20,538 nucleotides of DNA from the NCBI GenBank assembly GCA_003512525.1, contig DOQG01000014.1, positions 1-20,538 of the forward strand, read 5' to 3'. Shown here in pieces: positions 6,142-13,278 of this stretch; within the stretch, counting starts at the first letter, position 1; the number at the start of each line of letters is the position of its first letter. The position numbers and the translations under genes are program-made. Under the pieces are notes generated by a model. That model saw nothing but the letters and a program-made list of their open reading frames with translations, did no database searches and had not been told where the DNA came from. Source of the stretch: Oscillospiraceae bacterium (lineage in GTDB: Bacteria; Bacillota; Clostridia; Oscillospirales; Ruminococcaceae).

Positions 6142-7008
6142 TCAGTTTGCCGATGTTTCCTCGGTTACACTGCTTGTCGTGCTGTTTGATTCGTTCTGGA
6201 TTTTAGCAATTTCTTCGGCAGAAAGATACTTATCCGATGTCGGCTCTTCTATTGCGAACTTTCCATCCTTATAGGTATCGAGCGTTACTTTTACTATTTT
6301 CAGATCTTCAAGCGGCTTCATGTTTGACTTGTCCGAATCGGTCCAGAGTATCTTATCAAGCACGTCAAAGCCGTTTATCACCTGACCGAATACGGTGTAA
6401 GCACCTGCAAAACCGGGAACGCTTCCTCTTTTTTCAAATGCCGTTATAAGCTCTTCCGGTATTACCTGAGCACTTGTTTCCTGATTTGTATAGCCTCTGA
6501 GTTCCTTTTTGTTTTCTTCGGTTATCTCAAGAGCGCCTGTAAAGAAGAAACGGCTGTCTGAATAGCCCTGCTGTGTGCTGTATCCTAAAAGCGCACCCTT
6601 GAAAGGCCACAGGTTTACGGAGCATTCGTTTTCGATGTACTTGCCGTCATCGGTTATGCCTTCCGTACCTTCATCGTTTGAAGCGCCTGTTATTGCATAA
6701 ATGCCCTTTTGCAAAGCGAAGAACGGCTTTCCGTCATAGAAGCCTTCCTCCGCACGCTTCTTAAAGTTTGCTACCGTATTAGGGGCAAACTCGGCATAGA
6801 GTACCGCTGTTATTGTACCGACATTGGTTTCTATTACTGCAACGTCCTGACCGTCTGCGGGCTTGTCAAGCTGAACAAGATTCATTTCTGTAAAATCATA
6901 GCTTCCGAGTGCGTTTGTGGTCTGACCGCCGAGCATAGAACAGCCTGAGAATGCTGTTATTGCTGTTATTCCTGCGAGGATCGCCGCTAATTTTCTTTTA
7001 ATATTCAA
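6142..7008 (-). CDS. Cyclophilin-fold lipoprotein lacking catalytic residues
   Basis: A 288-residue paralogue of the next gene, with a lipoprotein signal (lipobox TAFSGC, C23) and a cyclophilin fold recognisable from YAEFAPNTVANF, GFYDGKPFF and YTVFGQVINGFDVLDKI. The segment matching IHRVIKDFMVQGG in the neighbour reads FFALQKGIYAITG, so the catalytic Arg becomes Ala98 and the Phe and Gln are also replaced. SQFFI is SRFFF. It therefore probably binds proteins or peptides without isomerase activity; databases may still label it a peptidyl-prolyl isomerase. The start is TTG at 7008 with AAAGGA 8 bases upstream, and no ATG nearby. First gene of the two-gene operon, with a strong promoter at 7089-7117. 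Confidence 0.82.
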   Translation of the reverse strand: MNIKRKLAAILAGITAITAFSGCSMLGGQTTNALGSYDFTEMNLVQLDKPADGQDVAVIETNVGTITAVLYAEFAPNTVANFKKRAEEGFYDGKPFFALQKGIYAITGASNDEGTEGITDDGKYIENECSVNLWPFKGALLGYSTQQGYSDSRFFFTGALEITEENKKELRGYTNQETSAQVIPEELITAFEKRGSVPGFAGAYTVFGQVINGFDVLDKILWTDSDKSNMKPLEDLKIVKVTLDTYKDGKFAIEEPTSDKYLSAEEIAKIQNESNSTTSSVTEETSAN

Positions 7009-7048
7009 ATTTTTATTCCTTTCGATTGTAAACAGTTACGCCTTTTGC

Positions 7049-7071
7049 AAAAACACCGCCTTTTCGGGCGG
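7049..7071 (-). terminator. Attenuator-like hairpin in the cyclophilin operon leader
   Basis: Read on the minus strand, CCGCC (7071-7067) pairs with GGCGG (7060-7056) around CGAAAA, followed by TGTTTTT. It lies between the operon promoter (7089-7117) and the first gene, so it could end nadA read-through or attenuate the operon. The stem is only 5 bp. Confidence 0.45.
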
Positions 7072-7088
7072 AAATTTCTGCTTATTCT

Positions 7089-7117
7089 ATTATAATTCAC
7101 GCCGCGTAAAAAGTCAA
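7089..7117 (-). promoter_or_regulatory. Promoter of the cyclophilin lipoprotein operon
   Basis: On the minus strand TTGACT (7117-7112), a 17-bp spacer and TATAAT (7094-7089) form a near-consensus sigma-A promoter, about 80 bp ahead of the TTG start at 7008. Confidence 0.8.
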
Positions 7118-7162
7118 GCGGACGTGGTTATTACAGTTTTATTATAAACCGTATATCGGTCG

Positions 7163-8080
7163 TTAATCTCCGAGTCTTAACATTTCGTCTATACAACGTT
7201 TCGCGCCGAGCCTTACGTCCTCGTCAAGCTCTATGACCTCGCCTGCTGTGCCGCATACACAATTGTAAACCGTTGCAAGGTTTGTAAGGTGCATATTGTG
7301 ACATACGCAATCCTTTGATAATGGGTAGAACTTTTTGTCGGGTTCGTCAAAGCTTAAGTGTTCGACAATGCTGTTTTCAGTACCGATTATAAATTCCTTC
7401 GCATCGCTGTTTTTAGCGTAGTTCATTATGCCTGTTGTACTGCCTGCGTAATCGGCAAGAGCCGTTACGGCAGGAGCGCACTCAGGGTGAACGAGCAGTA
7501 GAGCGTCAGGGTGCTGAGCCTTTGCCTTTTCAACATCTTTGACCGTCATACGCAGATGGGTGGGACAGCCGCCGTTTACAAGCTTGAACGTCTTATCGGG
7601 GCACTGCTTGTGAACAAAGTCGCCGAGATTGCAGTCGGGTATGAAGAGTATCTTGTCACTGTCAAGCTTTTTGACTATCTTCACCGCACTTGATGAAGTA
7701 ACGCATACATCGCACACTGTCTTAAGCTCTGAGGTCGTATTTATATAAGCTACTACCTTGTAGTCGGGATACATTTCCTTAAGCTGTGAGATGAGCTCCT
7801 TATCCATTTGTTCGGCCATAGGGCAACCCGCATTGCTGTCGGATAAAATTACTTTCTTTTGCGGAGATAGTATTTTGACCGTTTCTGCCATAAAGCGCAC
7901 TCCGCACATAAGCACTGTGCTCTGCGGTGCTTTTGCCGCCATCCGGCTGAGTGCAAATGAATCGCCTACGAAATCGGCAACATCAAGTATATCCTGACGC
8001 TGATATGCGTGTGCCAGAATGCATATATCTTTTTCTTTCTTTATTTTCAGGATCTCGTCCTGCATTTCTCTTACTGTCAT
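7163..8080 (-). CDS. nadA: Quinolinate synthase A
   Basis: NadA condenses iminoaspartate with dihydroxyacetone phosphate to quinolinate in de novo NAD synthesis, using a 4Fe-4S cluster. The 305-residue protein shows the family's three repeated domains: ILAHAYQRQDI near the start, NAGCPMA (C86), GGCPTH (C172), HPEC (198-201), GSTTGIMN and CVCHNM (C258/C260). By position C86, C172 and C258 are the likely cluster ligands. I chose the ATG at 8080, with AAAGGGA 6 bases upstream, over a TTG 18 bases earlier. The usual partners nadB and nadC are not next to it; the gene stands alone with its own promoter and a long leader. It ends 46 bp before the promoter of the following operon. Confidence 0.93.
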   Translation of the reverse strand: MTVREMQDEILKIKKEKDICILAHAYQRQDILDVADFVGDSFALSRMAAKAPQSTVLMCGVRFMAETVKILSPQKKVILSDSNAGCPMAEQMDKELISQLKEMYPDYKVVAYINTTSELKTVCDVCVTSSSAVKIVKKLDSDKILFIPDCNLGDFVHKQCPDKTFKLVNGGCPTHLRMTVKDVEKAKAQHPDALLLVHPECAPAVTALADYAGSTTGIMNYAKNSDAKEFIIGTENSIVEHLSFDEPDKKFYPLSKDCVCHNMHLTNLATVYNCVCGTAGEVIELDEDVRLGAKRCIDEMLRLGD

Positions 8081-8207
8081 TGTTTGTCCCTTTCTCAAAA
8101 AGCGGATTTGTCATTCCGGTTTATATCTGAATACCGTAAATTATACCGACACCGCCCGAAACGGCAGTGCTCCGTCTTTTGCCAAAAGGCAAAAGGGTCA
8201 GAGGTCT
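8081..8207 (-). other. Structured nadA leader
   Basis: About 125 bases of transcribed leader precede nadA. It contains the perfect hairpin CTTTTGCC-TTTT-GGCAAAAG (around 8177-8196) and a second stem CACTGCC/GGCGGTG (around 8148-8167). I do not recognise a known riboswitch. It may simply be a structured untranslated region. Confidence 0.4.
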
Positions 8208-8213
8208 GAAAAT

Positions 8214-8242
8214 ATTATACCTTTTTTTGCGGTCATCGTCAA
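8214..8242 (-). promoter_or_regulatory. nadA promoter
   Basis: On the minus strand TTGACG (8242-8237), 17 bp and TATAAT (8219-8214). Its -35 box lies three bases beyond the T-run of the preceding operon's terminator. Confidence 0.8.
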
Positions 8243-8244
8243 GT

Positions 8245-8275
8245 AAAAAGCCACACTTTAGTGAGGAAGTGTGGC
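8245..8275 (-). terminator. Terminator of the response regulator-HPt operon
   Basis: Minus-strand stem GCCACACTT/AAGTGTGGC (8275-8267 with 8258-8250), an 8-base loop, then five T. It lies 12 bp after the HPt stop codon. Confidence 0.85.
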
Positions 8276-8287
8276 AGGGATCTGTAA

Positions 8288-8632
8288 TTAAAGCTGTTTT
8301 ATCGCAAGGATAGCGCTTTTGTAATTTGATTTCATTTCGTCAAGCATTTCGGGAGTCGTTTCGTCTGTTTTATTGCGAAGCGCCTCGGTTACCTTGTATG
8401 CGGATCTATACAGCTTTTCAAGTCCGAGGTTAAGACAAAGACCTTTCAGGGTATGAGCGGCACAAAAGGCAGCTTCATAATCTTTGCTGTCAAGTGCAGT
8501 GAAAATATCATTGTAGCTTGTATCTTCGGTGAACTTGCCGAGATATTTTGTTATCATCTTATCATTTGTAAGTCTTGAAAGCACATCGGCATAGTTTCCT
8601 CCGAGCGCCTTATAGCATTCTTCAAGTGTCAT
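8288..8632 (-). CDS. HPt phosphotransfer protein
   Basis: A 114-residue single-domain protein with the HPt signature AAHTLKGLCLNLGL; H60 is the predicted phosphorylated histidine. HPt proteins shuttle phosphate between receiver domains and hybrid kinases. Its ATG overlaps the stop codon of the upstream response regulator in an ATGA junction, and its AAGGAG ribosome site lies inside that gene, so the two are translationally coupled and probably made in fixed proportion. No histidine kinase is in the window; the donor must be encoded elsewhere. Terminated by the hairpin at 8245-8275. Confidence 0.9.
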   Translation of the reverse strand: MTLEECYKALGGNYADVLSRLTNDKMITKYLGKFTEDTSYNDIFTALDSKDYEAAFCAAHTLKGLCLNLGLEKLYRSAYKVTEALRNKTDETTPEMLDEMKSNYKSAILAIKQL

Positions 8633-11037
8633 TTATACTCCTTTGAGGCGTTTTTATCCAAATACATCAGTTTATCCGCCTCGGCTAACGCTTTCTCTAT
8701 CGGCTGTATGCCGTACACACCGCCGATAGCGGCAGCGCATTTAATATCCGGATAATCTTTGAGTTTTATTGCCGAGATGCTTTGCTTTATTTCATTGAGC
8801 TTCTGTCTGAATATAATTTCGGGGATATTGGTCATAAGAAGCACAAACTCATCACCGCCAAGACGTATAAGAATATCACTGCTTCTTATACAGTTTTTGA
8901 TACAGTCGCAGACCGCTTTCAGCACACAATCACCTGCGGCATGACCGTAATGGTCGTTGATCGCTTTGAAATTATTAGCGTCAAGCATCGCAACTGCATC
9001 TATGTAACGCATTGACTTTGTCTGCTCTTCGTAATAAAGGCGGTTATAAACTCCGGTCAGCGCGTCATGGTACAGTTGTCGGTTGTAGTTTACTATGTTA
9101 TCCATAAAGTCGGTCTTACCGTATGCGCCGAGTAATACGCCGTATTTATCCTTGTAGATCATTTCAAGTATGAACGGCTTGCCGCTTATTTCTACATATT
9201 TTGATATGATCTGATAGATGCTGTCATCGGCAAATTCAAGCTTGCTCATCTGACCGCGTTTTTCAAAAGCTTTGGCAGAAACGCAGTTTTTACAGCGCTG
9301 TTTCTTGCCCCAGATAGCATAGCATTTCTGTCCGCAGCAGACATCTATCATTTCCTCGTTTCCCTCTTTGCAGCCGGATCTCACGACCTCGTTATCGGTT
9401 ATATCCACAAGCCTTACAACGTCAAATACATTTGTGAGCCTGCTTATAGTTTCTCTTATTTCTCCGTCTTCGTCTGTGCTGAGTCTGTATTCGGGGTGAA
9501 CGACCGCAAGCTCACGGTCGTTGATATCAATTATTCTGCCGAGAACACCTGTATAACGCGGGTGCTCCTCGCTGCTCCACAGGGTTCGTAAGCATATCTT
9601 GTACCAACGGTTTTGACCGTTCAGGCAGAGCTTTGTCTTCATACTGACTATAGGAGCGGTCGGAGAAGCGTTATTTATGCTCTCATGCATTTCGTTTATC
9701 GTATTTTCGCCGATATAGCTTTGCCTTAGTCCTTTAGGGTGCATTGTCATTTCCTGAAGTCCGAGCTGTTCGGCACCTTGTGATGTGAGTCTCAACACGT
9801 CGAGCACTGCATCATATTCAAACTGTATCTCACCCGAGCCTGAAGAGAAGAAGTTCCAGCGTTCTCTTGCAGGAATAGGCAGATGATAATTGATATTAAG
9901 CTTTTCGGAAGAAACTTTGTTTTCGACCAGCTCCTCGGTAGCCCGCAAGAGAAGCTGGTCGTCCTGCGTATTGTCAGGCTTATCTTTAAGTTCGGTAAGC
10001 ACCTGCTTTTCACATTCTTTAAGGCACTCAAGAAGCAAAGGGTTGAATGCTCCGCATTGACCGTCAAGTATCATTTCCATTGCTTTTTCATGAGGGTATG
10101 CTTTCTTGTAGCATCTGTTGCTGGTAAGCGCGTCATATACATCGGCAAGGGAGGTTACTTGTGCTGATATCGGTATCTCTTCGCCTTTAAGTCCGTCGGG
10201 ATAACCTTTTCCGTCATATCTTTCATGATGCCAGCGACATATCTCGTATGCTTTGTCAAAAAGCGGATAGTTATGAGTGTTGTGAAGGTCAAGCAGCATT
10301 TCCGAGCCTATGATCGAGTGAGTTTTCATTATTTCAAATTCATCGGCAGTCAGTTTACCGGGCTTGTTCAGAATTTTATCATCAATGGATATTTTACCGA
10401 TATCGTGTAGAGAAGAGGCGGTGCTTATCAGCAACATATCATTTTCCGTGAGGTGATATTTATCGGTTTTTTCTGTCAGCTTTTGCAAAAGGATAGATGT
10501 AAGCTGCCTTATATGATGAACGTGCATACCGCTTTCACCGTTTCTGAACTCAACTATGTGAGCCAGAACATTTATCATCATGCGGTTGTTTTTTTCGTTC
10601 TCATAAATCTGCTCTTCGAGTGCGCCGAGCAGTTTTTTCTGCTTACGATACAGCATAAGAGTATTTGAAACACGCTTATGGATAACAAAACTGTCGAACG
10701 GTCTGCGGATATAATCTGTAACGCCGAGTTCATAAGCCTTGCGTATGTAGCTTTGCGATGTTTCGGTGGATATCATTATTACAGGCGTGTCATCGGTCCA
10801 GTGATATCTTTTCATCACATCAAGTACGCCGAAACCGTCTACTACAGGCATTATTATATCAAGCAGTACAAGGTCAATATCGTATACATGCTCTTTAAGA
10901 ATATTAAGTGCTTCCTCACCGTTTGCCGCTTCGATTATATCATAATCAGCGCTCAGCATATCGTTGAGCATTTCGCGGTTTATGGCGGAGTCGTCAACAA
11001 CGAGTATCCGGGCACTGTTTTTCTTTGGTCTGCTCAC
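8629..11037 (-). CDS. Response regulator: REC - HD-GYP - PAS-like - GGDEF
   Basis: A cytoplasmic 802-residue regulator carrying both opposing cyclic-di-GMP activities. The receiver domain (about 9-130) has D15/D16 and phospho-acceptor D60; the conserved Lys before Pro is Arg (R112-P113). The HD-GYP phosphodiesterase domain (about 150-345) has HDIGK (H211/D212) and HHERYDGKGYP (270-280), all intact. A middle region (about 400-640) looks PAS-like and contains a cysteine cluster C568-x3-C572-x9-C582-x2-C585. The C-terminal GGDEF domain (about 655-802) has RLGGDEF (727-731) and an RxxD inhibitory site (R718-D721) at the usual distance, so it should be an active, product-inhibited diguanylate cyclase. 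The start is GTG with AGAGGTG upstream. It is followed by a coupled HPt gene, so phosphorelay input is likely. Which activity dominates cannot be told from sequence. Confidence 0.92.
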   Translation of the reverse strand: MSRPKKNSARILVVDDSAINREMLNDMLSADYDIIEAANGEEALNILKEHVYDIDLVLLDIIMPVVDGFGVLDVMKRYHWTDDTPVIMISTETSQSYIRKAYELGVTDYIRRPFDSFVIHKRVSNTLMLYRKQKKLLGALEEQIYENEKNNRMMINVLAHIVEFRNGESGMHVHHIRQLTSILLQKLTEKTDKYHLTENDMLLISTASSLHDIGKISIDDKILNKPGKLTADEFEIMKTHSIIGSEMLLDLHNTHNYPLFDKAYEICRWHHERYDGKGYPDGLKGEEIPISAQVTSLADVYDALTSNRCYKKAYPHEKAMEMILDGQCGAFNPLLLECLKECEKQVLTELKDKPDNTQDDQLLLRATEELVENKVSSEKLNINYHLPIPARERWNFFSSGSGEIQFEYDAVLDVLRLTSQGAEQLGLQEMTMHPKGLRQSYIGENTINEMHESINNASPTAPIVSMKTKLCLNGQNRWYKICLRTLWSSEEHPRYTGVLGRIIDINDRELAVVHPEYRLSTDEDGEIRETISRLTNVFDVVRLVDITDNEVVRSGCKEGNEEMIDVCCGQKCYAIWGKKQRCKNCVSAKAFEKRGQMSKLEFADDSIYQIISKYVEISGKPFILEMIYKDKYGVLLGAYGKTDFMDNIVNYNRQLYHDALTGVYNRLYYEEQTKSMRYIDAVAMLDANNFKAINDHYGHAAGDCVLKAVCDCIKNCIRSSDILIRLGGDEFVLLMTNIPEIIFRQKLNEIKQSISAIKLKDYPDIKCAAAIGGVYGIQPIEKALAEADKLMYLDKNASKEYK

Positions 11038-11074
11038 AATATCACACCTCTTTTACACGGTTTGTCATTTTATA

Positions 11075-11103
11075 AGTATAAACCTTTTTGTGTTTTAAGT
11101 CAA
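11075..11103 (-). promoter_or_regulatory. Promoter of the response regulator-HPt operon
   Basis: On the minus strand TTGACT (11103-11098), 17 bp and TATACT (11080-11075), about 35 bp ahead of the GTG start. Confidence 0.75.
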
Positions 11104-11180
11104 TAGAATGTGCTTTAATTATTGTAGGTCTTTCCTGATTATCTGCGGGTTCCGCTTTACCGAATGCTTGCAGGACAGAG

Positions 11181-11214
11181 AAAAACGCCCCATGACCGAT
11201 AAAATCACGGGGCG
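11181..11214 (-). terminator. Terminator of the dxs-like gene
   Basis: Minus-strand stem of 10 bp (11214-11205 with 11195-11186, one G-T pair), 9-base loop and five T, 18 bp after the stop codon. Confidence 0.85.
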
Positions 11215-11232
11215 CTTGCAGTATTACAGTAT

Positions 11233-12990
11233 TTACTTCAGAAGAGCTGTTGCGTCATCCGCTATCTGCCCGGGTGTCAGATGAGCCTCACGCATAAGCT
11301 CGTTTACATCGTATCTGTCGTAGAATTTCTTGGCAAGACCGAAACACAGTGTTTTTACACTGCTGTTGCCATAGAATCGTGCGATCTTTTCACCGAAGCC
11401 GCCGTCAAGGATACCATCCTCGAGAGTGATCACAATATCGTGATTTTTCTTCAGGTTTTCGAGCGTTTCCTTATCGATCCCGGATATAAAATGAGGATTG
11501 ATGACAGTGGGTGTTATACCTGCCTTTTCTTCGATCGCTTTTGCGGCTTTTTCACCGAGCTGATAGAAAGTGCCGAGCGCTATTACAGCTATTTTAGAGC
11601 CGTTCTTTGTGACCTCGTACTTGTTCAGATCCGACCAGTCGTTCTTTACTTCCTTACCGTCTGAAATCACCGGTCCGCCGGGTACGCGCACTGCAACGGG
11701 ATGCTCCTTCTGCTCAATTGCCCAGTCGAGCATTGAAAGGTATTCTTCCTTTGTTGCGGGTGCAAGATATACAAGGTTCGGAATGTTTGACAGCATCGGG
11801 ATATCATAAAGACCGAGGTGCGTAACATCGCTCATACCGTATACAGAGCCTGCAAACACGCTTATCGCAACGGGGCTGTTGTTTATGCAGATATCCTGCG
11901 ATATCTGGTCGTAGGTACGCTGTATAAATGTGCTGTAAACGCCGTAGAAAGGCTTTCCGCCGCCTGCTGCGATACCTGATGCCATGGCGGCTGCATTTTC
12001 TTCTGCGATGCCGACATCGATAAATTGCCTGCCCGCCTCATCTCTTCTGCCTTTCCAGAAGCCGCTGACCGTAGGAGTACCGGAGGTCAGAACGCATACG
12101 CTTTCATCCTTCTTCATTTTTTCAAGAAGCATCTTAGCGGTAAGGTCGCCGTAATCCTCGCCGTCATAATTGTACTTTGCCTTGCCTGTTTCAACGTCAA
12201 ACGGCATATGCCAGTGCCAGTCTTCCTTGTTTTTCTCGGCGAAGGACAGACCCTTTCCCTTTTCGGTCACTATATGCACAGCGACAGGGCGCGTACTGTC
12301 CTTGACCTGTCTGAATGCGGCAATAAGGCTGTCGATGTCATTGCCGTCCTTTACGAATACATAATCAAGCCCCATGGCAGTGAACAGGTTTGTATCGGCT
12401 TTGCCGTTGCTTTCACGCAGAGCCTTTAAATTCTTGTACATACCGCCGTGATTTTCAGCAATAGACATATCGTTATCGTTTATTATAACGATAAGATTTC
12501 CGTCAAATTCACCCGCATAGTCAAGCGCCTCAAGTGCTTCGCCGCCGCTGAGTGAGCCGTCGCCGATCACCGCAATGACATTTCCTGTTTCGTGCTTCAG
12601 GTCCCTTGCCTTTGCAAGACCGAGAGCAAGGCTTATTGAAGTTGATGTATGACCGATGGTAAAGAAGTCGTGTTCGCTTTCATAGGGATTTGAGTAGCCG
12701 GAGATATCGTCAAAATGCTCTTCGTAAAGAAATCCGTCCTTTCTTCCTGTAAGCATCTTGTGGCAATAAGTCTGGTGAGAAACGTCAAACACCATTTTAT
12801 CTGTGGGTGAATTGAAAACATAGTGCAGTGCTATAGTAGCCTCTGCAAAACCGAGGTTAGGTCCGCAATGACCGCCGTGACGGCTGAGCTTGAATATAAG
12901 AGCGTCACGCATTTCCTGTGCAAGTTTTTTCATTTCTTCCGTGCTGAGTTTCTTAACGTCAGCAGGTGAGTTGATTTTTTCGAGATACAT
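11233..12990 (-). CDS. dxs: 1-deoxy-D-xylulose-5-phosphate synthase-like TPP enzyme
   Basis: Dxs joins pyruvate and glyceraldehyde 3-phosphate to give DXP, the first step of the MEP isoprenoid pathway and a thiamin precursor. The 585-residue protein has the Dxs/transketolase order: SRHGGHCGPNLG, VSHQTYCHKMLTGR, the TPP motif GDGSLSGG (143-150) with N171/N173, a pyrimidine-binding domain with catalytic E330 (IAEENA), YSTFIQRTYDQ and THLGLYD (H391), and a C-terminal transketolase domain. It is shorter than typical Dxs (about 620), and several usual signatures differ: EQHA is EENA, GPTHxGxFD is SDVTHLGLYD, and the RYPRG region reads VRVPGG. It may be a true but divergent Dxs or a related Dxs-like enzyme with another acceptor. 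GGAG lies 8 bases before the ATG. Single-gene unit with an unusual promoter. Confidence 0.85.
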   Translation of the reverse strand: MYLEKINSPADVKKLSTEEMKKLAQEMRDALIFKLSRHGGHCGPNLGFAEATIALHYVFNSPTDKMVFDVSHQTYCHKMLTGRKDGFLYEEHFDDISGYSNPYESEHDFFTIGHTSTSISLALGLAKARDLKHETGNVIAVIGDGSLSGGEALEALDYAGEFDGNLIVIINDNDMSIAENHGGMYKNLKALRESNGKADTNLFTAMGLDYVFVKDGNDIDSLIAAFRQVKDSTRPVAVHIVTEKGKGLSFAEKNKEDWHWHMPFDVETGKAKYNYDGEDYGDLTAKMLLEKMKKDESVCVLTSGTPTVSGFWKGRRDEAGRQFIDVGIAEENAAAMASGIAAGGGKPFYGVYSTFIQRTYDQISQDICINNSPVAISVFAGSVYGMSDVTHLGLYDIPMLSNIPNLVYLAPATKEEYLSMLDWAIEQKEHPVAVRVPGGPVISDGKEVKNDWSDLNKYEVTKNGSKIAVIALGTFYQLGEKAAKAIEEKAGITPTVINPHFISGIDKETLENLKKNHDIVITLEDGILDGGFGEKIARFYGNSSVKTLCFGLAKKFYDRYDVNELMREAHLTPGQIADDATALLK

Positions 12991-13086
12991 TTCTTTTCTC
13001 CTTTTCCCGATAATTGTAGATCGCCGAGCGCCCGTGACGGTGCGTATAGATGCGCAGAGCGCCGATATTTTCTTTGCTACGGGAGT

Positions 13087-13117
13087 ATTGTATCATATGG
13101 AGTGAACTCCAAGTCAA
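13087..13117 (-). promoter_or_regulatory. dxs promoter with 19-bp spacer and MerR-type palindrome
   Basis: On the minus strand TTGACT (13117-13112) and TACAAT (13092-13087) are separated by 19 bp, too long for good unaided sigma-A recognition. The spacer contains the palindrome TGGAGT-TC-ACTCCA (13111-13098). A long spacer with a central dyad is the hallmark of promoters activated by MerR-family regulators. No merR-like gene is in the window. Confidence 0.65.
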
Positions 13118-13173
13118 TAGTTTTTTTGAAAAAACTAATAAAATGTTGAAAATGGGAATTTATCATCGAAATT

Positions 13174-13228
13174 GTTACCAAATTGTAACCTTTTTCTAAT
13201 TGATTTTTCAGTTGTTCAGTGATATACT
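13174..13228 (+). promoter_or_regulatory. Promoter of the cell-wall hydrolase gene
   Basis: TTGATT (13200-13205), 17 bp and TATACT (13223-13228). Just upstream is the inverted repeat GTTAC-N6-GTAAC (13174-13189), a possible operator. Confidence 0.6.
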
Positions 13229-13278
13229 TATTATATTTAAAAGCCAAAATGCAATAACACTTGAATGGATTGAACATC

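Noticed and set aside
8081..8207. A NAD+ riboswitch before nadA
   Set aside because: The leader has hairpins, but I cannot match them to a described NAD+ riboswitch consensus.
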